This document shows, in pieces, positions 39,336 to 51,105 of a DNA stretch of 64,000 nucleotides. Where the stretch lies: NCBI GenBank assembly GCA_019973155.2, contig BPQB01000060.1:124001-188000 (forward strand), given 5' to 3'. Below the pieces are notes generated by a model that had not been told where the DNA came from, made no database searches, and saw only the letters and a list, made by a program, of their open reading frames with translations. Positions within the stretch are counted from its first letter, which is position 1; the number at the start of each line of letters is the position of its first letter. Both the position numbers and the translations under genes were made by a program. The stretch is from Phanerochaete sordida (Eukaryota > Basidiomycota > Agaricomycetes > Polyporales > Phanerochaetaceae).

Positions 39336-41569
39336 CTAGTCGGCCTCATCAAAGCTTCCTATCATTCTTCCCGCTTCAGCGTATCTGGGCGTGAACCGGC
39401 ACTTGAACGGTTTTGGGATCCTATGCGCGATCTCTAATGAGCCTTGTTGACAGCGACCGTTGTGCATCGGCTACTCACGAAATCAATCTAGGCGTGAGTT
39501 CCACTGTTGGAACTATTTCTTTGCCCTGCTCGTCCAGCGTGCGCTCGATCTTGAAGACTGCCATGATCTGCGCTATGGCGAGCCAGAGGAAGTCGACCGC
39601 AAAGTAGCGCCCGGGGCAGATACGACGTCCGAAGCCGAACGCCTCGTCCGGCATGGGCACATCTCTCCGCAGGACACCGCCCTCAGCCATCCAGCGTTCA
39701 GGCATAAAACGCTCCGCCTGCGCATAAACCTGCTCGTTGCGGAGGATACCCCTGAAAGACTCAGTCACAAAGTGAGGATGCAAACCTACTGAAGCAGACG
39801 CACCAGCAGTTGGACATGACCACTGAGCCGGCCGGTATGAAGTATCCCTTGTACTCGTCATCGGATATTGTGCTATGCGGTAATCCTGATGAACATAATC
39901 AGAGGTTGGAATCATTTCCATAGCCGTAGCCGTACCAAGGGGGACCGGAGTGTTCCACCTGCGCGATACCTGTGAGCCTGATGTATTTGCAGCAAACTGT
40001 GAGTGCGCTTACCTCAGTGACTCATTGAGCAAAGCAGTGATTTGCGGAAGCATGTCGCGGTCACTAATGTTTGGTAGACGCTTTCTTTTCAAGACGCGAT
40101 CCAGCTCTTCGTGCGCCGCGCGCTGCGTCTCCGGGAAAAGAGTCATGGCAAGCAGGAACAACTTCAGCGTAGCCACCGTCTGCGGGTGATTAGCTCGCAT
40201 AAATTCTTCAAGATGGCGCGACGTACCGTGTCGGACGCAGCTACATTGCCGCTACATATCGATTGTGTGGTCTCTATGACTGAGCTTTACGGTGCGTACC
40301 TCCAAATATTGTCCCTGCAAGAGAGACAGCGAGTCGGTCCATTTTCTCCGTATCATCGTCTTGGCCCATTCCCGCAAAAATCGAAGACAGGAAGCTGAAC
40401 GGAACGGCGCCATTTCTCTAAGCAAGGAAAGCAAGCGAATCGTGAGTGAGTGCAGTGACTGGATGTAGTCGGAGAGAAACGCACCATCGATGCCTTAAAC
40501 GCCTCATATGGGACGTCAAACATCTCGTCTACAGCAACCTTCCACTTTGCAGCCTGACGCTTGAACCCTGCTCCGGGCATCCAGGACGGAAGGTGCTTCA
40601 CTGAGTACATATAGAATTAGACTAGCTAGGCCTCACAGAAAGGTTTCAGCTTACAGGGAGGGTACAAGTCCACTGGGAATTACGTGAACGTATGCACACG
40701 CAGTATGAGGCAGCTGACGCACCTAGGAAAACTCCCGCGTTTATAACTTCGCTCGCGGCGCGCATGCCGCGGTCAGCGAGATCGAGCTTCCAGTCTCCCG
40801 GCTTCGCTTCCACGCCATAGATGACATCAATCACCGTCGCGCCCGCCATACTGTGCCTCATAAGCGTCAAGATCTCACATCAAAGAAGAGTGAGCTCACT
40901 AGTGGATGTGCTCGTCGAACTCTTGCGGCGCCTCGAGAAGGGACTGCAACAGGCCATGCACTGCCCTGCGCTGCTGCGCGTGGAATCGCGGTACAGCCGA
41001 CGCGCGGAAGTGCTGGTTGAAAAGCCGGCGGTGCCGCCGCCACTTGTCGCCGTAGGGGTACAGGCCCCAGCTGCGGTCGAAGCCGGCCCTGGATGCGGCG
41101 TGTCGGTCAGGTGGACAGGTAAGTGTTGATTGGTAGAACGTACAGATCGTTGGCCATGACTGATTGCGGCCTGAGAGGCAGTGATCAGGACGCATATTTT
41201 GGGTGGATAGAACGATCGTACCTATCAGAGTAGATGTTGGATCGCTTCTCGAGCAGGTCCTTCGCTGCTTGCGCGCTGTTGAGTATAACGACGTGCGTCC
41301 CGAATACTTCAAAATGAATGATATCCGAGCCTGATGACAAATCTTTAGGTCTGATATATGAACGCAGATATTCAACCCGCACCATAGCGCTCCCCAATGT
41401 CCATATATGCTTTCCACGCATAATCACTAGGCATGTCGAGCAGGTTACCGAGGAGCGGAAGCCCTGCCGGGCCCGGGGGATAATTCGGACGCCGCCGCAG
41501 TCGCAGAACGAGCAGCCATGCGAGCAGGAGTGCCGCCCACAGATACAAGGTGGTGATGTCTGAAAACAT
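39336..41569 (-). CDS. Cytochrome P450 monooxygenase 6 (intact)
   Basis: Start at 41569 (MFSDITTLYLWAALLLAW) with anchor and hinge YPPGPAGLPLLGNLLDMP. C-helix WRRHRRLFNQHFRA near 41030; KHLPSWMPGAGFKRQA near 40590; I-helix AASDTV at about 40223-40242; K-helix ESLR (Ser instead of Val) near 40012-40024; heme loop FGFGRRICPGRYF at 39601-39639. The last exon IPKPFKCRFTPRYAEAGRMI stops at 39336. The exon before the I-helix is unusual (VPFSFLSSIFAG where other members have a KPCF-type motif). Frames are open throughout. Confidence 0.86.
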
Positions 41570-42191
41570 CAGAATGTGCGCGACAGCTGGGTACGCAGGT
41601 CGTGGTCATCCCCAGCGGCCTTTATCCATCTTTCTCACTTCGAACGCAACGGTATCAGACCCCACAACCTTGCGACGCGTATGTGCGGGCGACATTCGCC
41701 GAGTCCTAGTCGCATTTGATCCAGCCTGCCCCAAGCCATAAGTTCGCTCTCATGCTGGCGGAGCCCAGAAGCGTCTCATGGATGCTAAGGCAATCTGGTA
41801 GATAGCCGCGTCGGAGGATCGTCTGGAGACGGTAAAATTACCCTCACCTTATTCGCACGAGAAGGTAGGAGCTCATATCTGGTGATGGCGCATGGAGCCG
41901 AGGCGCGGGGCTGGACGTTCATCGGTGCTTCACAGCTGGCTCCGCTCGGGCCGTTTATATTGAAGTGCAGTTCGTCTCCCAGGCCTCAATGGGGTGCTGA
42001 TCGCTGCTTTTACTGCGCGCATGGTGGACTGAGAGTCTTCGGACAGCGTGATAAGGGTTTATATATTCATGACAAGACGATAGTAGCTGAAGATAGGATG
42101 ATGAGTTGCTCTGAAAATCTCGCGAAGCAGGAAAGCAGACCAGTCGCATGACTATTCCAATATTCAACTCTGTCAGAAAGCTCCTTTCGCC
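41570..42191. other. Intergenic, nothing recognised
   Basis: Promoter of P450 6 and 3' flank of P450 7. No gene seen. Confidence 0.5.
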
Positions 42192-43300
42192 CTAGTCGGC
42201 TGTGTCGACGGAGTTGACCATGTTCTCAGCTCCAGGAAAGCGAGGCTTGAACTCGCACCGGAATGGTTCAGGAGCACTATCAAATTCGTCAGCGTTGGCG
42301 GCCTCGGTTCAGCCGCGTCCGTTTATGCTCACCTGATATGATGCGGCGAGAATCTGGCCTTGGGCTCGTCACGCTGGCCGTCGGAGCCCACTGCTGGCTC
42401 GATCCTAAAGACCGCTAGAATGTGCACCATGGCAATCCAGAGAAAGTCTGTCGCGAAGTGGCGGCCAGGGCAGATGCGCCTGCCGAAGCCCCATAACGCA
42501 TCGGGGCGTGGCGCACTGCTGCTCAGTGCGCCGTCTGCGCCTAGAAAGCGTTCGGGCATGAACTTGTCAGGCTCGGGAAACACGTTCTCATCGTGAAGCA
42601 TGGCCCTGCTCGCGTGAGGACAGATCAGAGGAACACAGGGCGTGCGATACGAACCAGATATTCGCGATGACAACAGCACCTGCAGGAATGTGGTATCCGT
42701 GATACTCGTCATCGGTTGTGAGCCTGTGCGGAAGTCCTGAAAACGCATGTAATCAGACGAGTACGGTATGCTCTTGTTCATGTACGCACCTATAGGTCCA
42801 GACGGATGCCAGCTGCGCGGACATAAGTCCTCTTCATGAACGGCGACACGCGAGAGTAGACGTACCGTGTAACCTCGTAGAATAGTGCGGTAACGTATGG
42901 TAGCAATTCTCTATCTTCGATCTCGGGTACTCGCTCTCTACCGACTACCCGGTCGATCTCTGCATGTGCCGCAGCCTGGGTTTTTGGGAACATCGTCATG
43001 GCCAGGACGAACGTCACAAGAGCTCCAGTGACCTGCGCCAAGTCAGCGATTGTTGATGCAGTGTAGACTAAAGGTGCTACTGACCGTGTCCGATCCACCT
43101 GCACCAGGTCGCTGGGCTATCAGTGGAGCAGACATCATTCAAGGTGTACGCACCTGAGATAGTTGTGGCGGTGACGATTTTGAAAGCCTTGTCTTGTATG
43201 GCAGAATCAACATCACTGTCCATGTTAGATATCAAGGTCGCTGCAAAGCACGGTTTCATGACGTTTCCGACCTGAAAATGGTTTAGCTGCGCGTCAGAAG
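42192..43300 (-). pseudogene. Cytochrome P450 7, 3' part, separated from its 5' part by a transposon
   Basis: Contains the exon GNVMKPCFAATLISNMDSD, the I-helix GGSDTV (about 43082-43101), the K-helix EVTR (about 42868-42879) and the heme loop WGFGRRICPGRHF at 42455-42493. The last exon PEPFRCEFKPRFPGAENMV stops at 42192. It has no anchor, hinge or C-helix; the sequence directly upstream is transposon end (43324). The missing N-terminal exons are found in the same orientation at 52463-53344, on the other side of the element. The exon that carries the xxLPxWxPGAGFKR motif in all other members is absent from both parts, so some DNA was lost at the junction. The remaining exons are undamaged, suggesting a fairly recent event. 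Confidence 0.8.
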
Positions 43301-43323
43301 GCAATTGAAAAAATCGATGGTAT

Positions 43324-43348
43324 CCAAAGTTACTTGAATGGCTAACTT
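43324..43348 (+). repeat. Left terminal inverted repeat of the 9.1 kb element
   Basis: Matches the reverse complement of 52428-52453 at about 19 of 25 positions. Confidence 0.65.
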
Positions 43349-43459
43349 CCCGTAACTTTGGTATACCAAATTAACGGTACGTTACTTACCGTAACGTTCC
43401 GTTACTTCCCGCTAATCCCAACGCTTGTAAGTTAATTTGCGCGATACTAACGTGGCTCA

Positions 43460-43900
43460 ATTACCTGAAATCGACACCAACATGGCTTAGGTGACCTAGA
43501 AGTCGATCTGTAATGTCCTGGACGTCGTCCGCAGAGGCGGCTTCAACCGCACATTCCATATTGGGATACCGAAGCGCCTGTCGCTGTCGCGTCGGTCTAC
43601 GCCGCCTTACGTCCTTGAGTTCACTACCATCCACCGCGAGCGACATGCGCGACTAGGCTTGCATGTCTCCGGACGCTCTGGTATTGACTAAGGCTGACCT
43701 ATTCCTGCCAGAGAAGGCCGTGCTCTGGCCGCTGTTATGGCTGTAGGTGCGTGTCCATGAGTGCTGCAGATGGCCACTACAGTCATGCTCATTGCAGGCA
43801 TGCAGATAAGGGGACAATATCGTAGCAATGACAAGATGGTACTGTCTGTACATCATGAACGTGGCCTGAAAGCTTTGCATGGACCTGCCTGTGTGTAACC
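43460..43900. other. Unexplained segment between two subterminal repeat clusters
   Basis: About 440 bp with base composition unlike the surrounding repeats. The open frame 43461-43646 (minus; MSLAVDGSELKDVRRRRP...) looks moderately coding-like but has no recognised domain. It may be another captured host fragment. Confidence 0.35.
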
Positions 43901-43904
43901 GTCC

Positions 43905-44010
43905 AACAGTAAGTTCCCGCAAGCACAAGTTACATCACGTTAGCTCCTGCAAGCGAAAGTTATATCACGTTAGTGCCCGTCACTTGCCGCGGGCGACCGT
44001 TAGCAAGTGT
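43905..44010 (+). repeat. Left inner subterminal repeat cluster
   Basis: Repeats of AAGTTACATCACGTTAGC, AAGTTATATCACGTTAG and GACCGTTAGCAAGTG. Related units occur at 50985-51105. Confidence 0.55.
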
Positions 44011-44315
44011 TGCTTTGCTAGCCACCATTTTCTGCTTCGAAAAACGCGCATATAGCTAACTGCGGCGGGCAAGCGACGGCTGCGAGGCCTGACCGCTGTC
44101 AGCCACTCGGCTGACTTAGTTTTGGGCTCGATGCGACCCATAATGGGTATTTATCTGGTAAAACCTGGCCGCCTCCTCGAATCGCGGTGCAAACATGCCA
44201 AAAAGCGGTGAGATTGGTACTTAAAACATATCCCATTTGCTTCCGCTAATCGGCGGCTCCGAGGTCATCTGCTGCTTTTCTTGTCCTCGACGACGACGTT
44301 TCAGGTGCCTGGCAC

Positions 44316-47300
44316 ATGATACGACGCTTCCTGGGGAAGCTCCTGGGCTTGGCTGACGTCGCCCGCCCGGCGAAGGACCCTGCAGCCGCTCACGAGAGCT
44401 CTCGAAAGCGTAAGAGCCGCGGTCATCACCGTCGTTCGAAGAAAAAAGGTGCATACACTCCCCTGCCTCTGTGTGCCTCAGTCGTTTATTTTTTGGGCTC
44501 TCTAGATCTCCCAGACGGTTCTCAGAGACACGGGGCGAAGGGTAGAGAGGGGGAGGTGCGAGAAGACGAATTTGCGCAGCGCAGCAGGGAGTCGCACAGC
44601 GGTGCGTCTGATAGCTATTCTTTGACGAATGACCCTCTCACAAGCGCACCTTTCAGCAGGTCATTTGCATGCTCCCACCGAGTCAAATCGCCGTCAAGAT
44701 GGAGAGGAAGAAGTGAGGACCAGAGGACGCCCAGTATCACGGAGTCGAGGCCGTTCTAGCGGTGCGTACAGCTATCTTTCGCTCGTCATGAAAGTACTAA
44801 TATCATCTAGACCGCCGGCGGACCCCCGAGACACCATGCTCGTCCTCCGAGTCGCGTTCCCGCTCTCGCCACCGCCATCTTTCCCGCTCTGGTGCTCGCT
44901 ACCGTCATGCAGCTCATGCAGCAAGCAGGTCTCGATCCAGACGAGAATCTCGGTCACGGAAACGTCGTTCCCACCGCCACCACTCTCGCGATGCGGCAGG
45001 AGGGCGCAGAGGGCGCTCTCGAGACCGAGATACCAAGCGAAAGTACCACCGCTCACGATCCAGCTCGTGCGATTGTCGTGACTGTCGACATTCGAGCCGT
45101 CATCAACACCACCGGGGCCGATCTCATGCACACCACCGCCACCGCTCCGCGTCCCCGATGCGCTCAAGACGACGATCCAGATCGGCCTCGTACCGTGCTA
45201 CTAGACGGTACAGGCGCGACCCGTCGTCTTGCACGCGATATAGTCGATCCTCAAACTCTTCCGGGCGGTCAGATTCCTCCAGCGCAGCCTCGAAGGCTCA
45301 GTTTGGCGCAGATAACCGCAGCCAGGATGCCGTAGACAAATGTAGGATCGAATAGCTTCCCCTGAGGGTCGCCTATGCTCATTTACGCTTTTCCCTAGCC
45401 TCTCGCGACTACCCCGATGGCGACGTCGAGTGGGAGGTCCCAGACGCACCTGAGCACCGCGTACATGATCCCATGTGGCGTCGGAACAAGTGGGTGTGGC
45501 GCAACAACGGACATACGCATTACAAGGGCTACAAGAACGCAAAGAAGACCGTCTGCTGCGGGGTCCTCATGTGTCGCAAGTGCAATACGCTCGTCCGTCC
45601 CCTAACACAGACTGCTTCCCGGAAGGAGCAGCTCAAGATGTTCTGCCCAAACATGCACTGTCTCCATGCGGACCTGATCCACATCCCATGCAAGGCGCAC
45701 TCTATCCGCTACGAGATCACACGAGACGGCCAAACGTTCCTTCGTTGGGTGCACATCGGCAAGCATGACCACCCTCGCCCTCCTGGCGGTAACCTCAGCA
45801 AGAACGAGTACAACGCTGTCGTCGCTGAAGTCAAGCGTCGTCCTGAGGCAACGGCACACCAATACCGCGCCGGTAGCGACATCCCCGGCTCCCGTCCTCT
45901 CGCAGAAATCAACCCCACCCTTGCCAACCCTCGACGAGCACAGTATGTAACCGCACAGGTCAAGGACGACCAGGGCATTCCGCGGCCTTCAGGTCGAAAA
46001 TCACGCAACGGAGCGTTCTCGTTGTTCGAAGCTGTCGAGGCATTGGAGCAGGAGATCAACGCGTCCGTTGTTGTTGACTCCAGTGTAACACGCCCTTCGT
46101 TCATATCAATCCAGACTAAGTTCATGCGGCTTGCGCTCGATGAAGCTATCGCAGACTGGTCTCGGACGTTGCCTGGTGAGGCCCTGGCGAGCCGGCATGG
46201 GTTTGTCAGCGACGGAGACCATACCTTCTTCAACAAAGGCACTCTGCTTGCGACATGCGTGTTCAATGTCACGCTTAATGCATGGGTCCCTGTCCTGTAC
46301 ACCTGGGTTCTACATCTCGATACCGACCACTACCTCGCCCACTTCCGCACCCTCAACAAGCAAATAGTCGAAGCCGCAGGTGACAAGTTCGATCCAGAGA
46401 TGCTATCTGCGGTATGTATCCGTGGTTCCTCTCCTACAGAACCGAGGCTCATCATGTACAGGTGTTCGATTTTTCGCAGGCGCAGCTTGCAGCCCACAAG
46501 GAGGCCTTTGCAGAGACCATGATGGCGCGTCTCCCTGGAAGCGCTCTGCTGTCCGAGCCTGCCTACAAAGCACAGATGGAAGCCTTCAGAGAGCAAGCCG
46601 GACGGTTCAGCAAAGGATGTGAGGTCCATTTCAGGTCCTCTGTCCAGCGTGTCAAGCAAGACTCCGCGCTCGTACCTGTTGAGCATGTGCAACTGCTCGA
46701 CAACTTCGTTCATCTCGCCCTCAGCAGCAAGACATCGGCTGAGGAGTTTGATGAAGCGGTCTCCGACCTCAAGACCCGCTTCCCTCATCTCCAGAACTGG
46801 TTGAAGTGGTGGCTTCGACCACAAATCGCACCTCTTATCTTCCCTGCCCGCCAGACGATGGACGACTCTCTTGCAAAGAAGATCCCGAAGACCTCGAACC
46901 CGATTGAGACACAACACTCCTTGCTTCACCATGCCTGCGGCAGAGACCACGATCCGCTGTCTGGCTTAAAAGAAATCAATCGGTACGCAGAGACATTCCG
47001 GCTTCAATACGAGGCGATTCGAGGTGAGTTCCACCATCTAATTTGCACGATCCTCGTGTTCTGATATCGTATAGATGGTCACATACAGCCGTCCAATCGC
47101 ATTCAGGCCGCGCGACCCAAGACGCAGAGGAATTACGGAGAGAATGACGGCAAGCCTCCGCAGACAATGCTCAGCCTCACCGCTGCAGACAGCCGACTGC
47201 AAGCTCTCAAATCACGCGAGGCCGCAGAGAAGACCTTGGCTCGCCCGGGACTATCCTCCCGTGACTTGTACACGCGCGACTTTGGGATGCGTCCATTCAT

Positions 47301-50300
47301 ATCCTATCGATTTCACGAGCACTCGTGTTACATCGACACCGCGCAGGAGCTCTGGTTCCGTGCGTACGTTCTATGGGACCCTACGTTTCGCGAAACCTTC
47401 CTCGCAATTGTGGTCGCCAAGGACAGCGCCCTCTTCTCCCTTTTCTGGAGCTATAATCAGCGCCTTCGTCGTATCGCAAACGGTGACGGCGTACATGGTG
47501 CTACACCTGAAGGGGACGAGGTCTCTCCCGCTCAGCAGGACGCTGCTGTAGACAGCACTCGAGGACGTGAAGGTCGCGGAGGGCGGAAGCGTGGGCGCGG
47601 GCGTGGACGTGGGCGTGGACGTGGGCGCGGACATGGGCGAGGCCGTGGGCGAGGCCGTGGGCAAGGGCGAGGAGACAGCTCAGGAGGCCTTCCCTCTGGA
47701 AGCGAAAGCGATAGTGACGAGGACGACGAGCTGGATCATCCCCCGAGGCCGCAGCCTGCTCGCGTTCTGCGATCCGCTAAGGGCAAGGCCGTTCTGCGCA
47801 CGCTTGACGCTACCGATGACAGCATCCGGCATGTCCTCGACTCACTTCGAACGTCCCAGCGAGCGGCGACGCATGCCATCACGCAGGAATGGTCCCTGTA
47901 CAAGCTGGGAGAGGACGGTCAGAGTACGCGATGGATGACGAGGGCGATCATGGTGCGTACCTGGTCCGAACAGCGCCTGCAGGTCGATATTGACACGGCG
48001 ATCTAAAGGATAACACGAACGAGTCTACGCGGGCAATCTTTGGCCTTCAGCACCACGCCCTACTCCGCTGCAAGTTCGGCCACCTCCATGTTGCTCTACG
48101 GACAGATCCTGTCCCCTTCTTTTCGGTCGGACGTCGCGATATCGAGCGTGCTCGCGCTGCTGCCGAGGACGAGTTAGATGGCGGGGTAGCCCTCGATCTC
48201 GGCCTCTTCTTTACGCATCTGCTGCCACGTCAGGGGAAGAAAACCAGCATCGACTCCTTCGCATATGGAGCAGGACCGAAACTCACCGATCTATCCCTCA
48301 CCGCGCAGTGCCCCCATCGTCCTAGCTGCTTAGAAGATGCCGACCTATGCGCCGTTCAGACAGCATGGCCCCAAATTCTTCATGTCTGGCCAGAGCCAGG
48401 CGCGCTGTCTGGTGACGACGAGACATCGAACTGGGACCTCTTGGCGACTTCTGAGACCTTCGTGATCAGCTCTAGGTCTACGCGGCGGCAGAACGAAAGA
48501 CGGAACGCGGCCAACGGAGAGCTGACCGTCGTGCCCGAGGGGGTGTCATACCGGCTAGTCGGACGACAGCTGCTAAACAAAAAGGCCTCTCACTTCACTG
48601 CCCAACTTCTCATCGAAGGACGCACTTACCTCTACGACGATCTGGCCAATCAGGGAGTCCTGGTCGATATCGGAGGTGTGGACGCCATTCTGGAGCCGCG
48701 TGAAGACGCCACATTCTGGGTGTATCACAGGGAGACCGACAGTTTCGTGAGTGAATATCACTTAGTCAAGCAATATCAAGGCTCACCCTGAGCAGGTGAC
48801 CGAGCAGGATATCGCCTATCTTCGCTCGACACCGTCCGACGAGCTATTCCGTCGTCAGGATGCACCTATTGTGATCAGAGACACACCTGCGTCCTCAAAC
48901 AGGGATGTACCGACGTCTGACGCGGCTCCTGTCCGCGCACCCAACGGGCCCACCACATCAAAAGCTCCAGAACGACCAGAAGTCTCTGCGATCCGCAAGG
49001 CTGCAGATGACGATGCTCGCTTCGCCGATCTGCTCCGTGGATTTGATAAGCATCCTGATCAGATTGAGGAGCAGAGAGCGAAGCGCACCATCGACTGCGC
49101 CGTCTGCCATGCTACCGGAACTGGAGGCAGCATGCTGCATACGATCCAGTGCTCCAAGTGCCACCTTTGTTCGCACTGGAAGTGTATCAAGGAGCAGTTC
49201 GGACCGGACCAGCGCGATCATGTCAATCTCGCTGAGTGGAAGTGTCCAGGTCGATGTGATGGGAGTGTTGCTCTCTGGAACGACAGGCTGTAAGTGTTTA
49301 TCCTTTGATGTGCGCCAGATGACTTACCAAATTTCCAGAGTTGGCCAGTTCATCTTTTACCATACGGTGTCGCACGGGAAGATCTACGCAGCAAGAATTA
49401 CTGCAAGAGTCGAGAACCATGCGATTATAGAGTGGTTCGAGGGGAACATCTACGCAAAATCGCAGAAGCCCAAGGAGCGCACCAGGAGAGTTCCTATTCA
49501 TCGATGTGCCGCCGCTATGGCCGCGCAGGGCGAGGGATATCCTGGAGAGCAGGTAAGATGTCATGGTACCCTGCATATATGATATCGAGACTCACAGTCA
49601 CTTGACTTGCAGTTCGGCAAACTTCTCTGGCCCATCCGCTTCTGTGACGAGGCTCTGGACTCTCACGAATATGCGAATCCTAGTCTGCGAGGTCAGCTCG
49701 AGGGAGCATTCCATGCGATCCTGGAGATCCTCACCGGGAGGCGCAAACATCTGCTCATGCAGCGCTTCGAAATGTGCGTCTTGGGTGAGGGCCTCGCTTC
49801 GCAGAACCGGATCGTGCGATGGTACGGCCTCTACAAGATCTCTATCCTTGACGGCGATGAGTCGCTTTTTGGGCCACTTCTCCTCGACCTCACGCAGCGC
49901 CTTGAGCGTATTCCCCCTTCAGAGAGGATCTACGGGCCTCGAGGCAGTACAGGCGACCTTGTTAGCGGCCCAGGAAAGCTGCTATTCCGGCTGGTGATCC
50001 TGCGGGAGTACCTGGGTCGGCAGCCATGTGACGACGACGAGATCTATCGACTGGTCGATCGGACCGTGGACTGGAAGGCTTTTGAGAAGATTAGCAAAGC
50101 AGGTACCTCAAGCCATGTCAGCAAAGACGTACCGATGGACGACGATAGTGGTGCGTTCCTGGGATGATGGGCGCAGGAATCCGAGCTAATTAGACTTTTC
50201 AGAGACGGAGCCTTGGACCGAACCGTCTTATCGTATCCTGCGAAGGCTCACTTCCCCAGAACAAGCCTTAGCAGCACGCCTCGGCTGGCAGGAGACGACC

Positions 50301-50651
50301 CGCGAGGTCGATGATAAGGCGTCGGTGCATCCACTCATTCCCAACGCAGAGACGGTGCACGTCGACAAGAAGGCCAAGTATTCCCTACCAGAGAGCGAGC
50401 CGTCAGCGTATGTGATGGTCACGGACGACTCACCTCCGCATGCATGGCCTGTTTCGCTATCGCAGGGGCTGAGCGGCGGTCCGGCATACACTCCTGGGGG
50501 ACTCGACGCGGAGATCGCTGTCACACAGCGTCCTCGGCCAAAGCCCAAGCCAGTGGTGAAGAGAAAGCCCCAGAGTCCCGCAAGTGACGAGCCAGTCGCC
50601 AAAAGGCTTCGTAGCCAAGCGGGCGACGGAACTGCTGGCGTGTCAGGATGA
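44316..50651 (+). CDS. Giant transposon protein: RS-rich, GCM-like Zn domain, MULE transposase, USP-like protease, PHD finger
   Basis: My 12-exon model (44316-44448, 44506-44601, 44657-44761, 44811-45341, 45399-46411, 46462-47023, 47075-47952, 48009-48746, 48796-49289, 49339-49552, 49613-50150, 50203-50651) gives 1916 codons plus stop with no internal stop. In order: an RS-rich region (44811-45340); a GCM/WRKY-like Cys/His domain (WRRNKWVWRNNGHTHYKGY, then CxxC, CPN, KHDHP; 45473-45780); a DDE transposase (SDGDHTFF, VFDFSQAQ, NPIETQHSLLHH; about 46200-46930); a USP-like Cys box (HSCYIDTAQELWF, about 47320); an RG-repeat insert (47570-47690) and an acidic run; a USP-like His/Asp part (ASHFTAQLL, YLYDDL; 48540-48730); a C4HC3 PHD finger (49090-49260); a Tudor-like barrel (VGQFIFYHT...IEWFEGN, about 49340-49450); and a bipartite basic tail (50515-50630). 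Presumed to excise and insert the element; the chromatin and ubiquitin domains may affect host chromatin or the protein's own stability. Confidence 0.8.
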
Positions 50652-50984
50652 CGAGTAGTGCTGAGTTCAACACTTTCCTATTTCGTCCATTGCCCAAGTG
50701 GCGTCTTTGTCGCTGTTTGGTGCCGTCGAGGGACCGAAGCATGGTTATTCTCCTGTATGTACCAAGTATTCTCAGCTACGATGTATAGATGCGCACGATT
50801 TGTGATACATACCTGCATGATCCTTAGTGGAAGCATTGGACGAGAGTGCCGTTGAATGCTTCCATGATGTCATCGTGACTCCTGGCACCGCGGACCCGGT
50901 GAACTATCAACTGCATCGACCGCCGCTCGCTCTGCAGCTCACGTTTCTGCGCGATTAGAGCAATTCGAGAAGGTGATTGCTAGA

Positions 50985-51105
50985 ACACGTTAAGGAACGT
51001 TACAAAACGTTACCAAAAGCTAGCCAAAGTAACTTGAAGTTAGCGCAAGTTAAGTCACATTCGCTCACGTTAGCAAACGTTAACTCAAGCAACGTCAAGT
51101 TATGC
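50985..51105 (-). repeat. Right inner subterminal repeat cluster
   Basis: Many copies of AACGTTA, AAGTTAAC and CACGTTAGCAAACG within 120 bp, related to the left clusters. It lies between the transposase gene and the captured NRPS-like fragment. Confidence 0.55.

Noticed and set aside
43324..43450. CRISPR-like or telomeric array in the GTTAC/CGTTA repeats
   Set aside because: Units are irregular in length and spacing, occur in both orientations, and sit at the ends of a transposon; this is not a prokaryotic sequence.
48796..49293. A separate PHD-finger gene starting at 48796
   Set aside because: No ATG there; a 49-nt GT...AG intron joins it in frame to the preceding exon, and the total exon length is divisible by three.
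44316..50651. Assignment of the large element to the Kyakuja-Dileera-Zisupton (KDZ) group
   Set aside because: KDZ elements are common in mushrooms and can be large, but the visible GCM/WRKY-like zinc domain and the SDGDH...DFSxAQ...NPIE pattern fit a Mutator-like transposase better.
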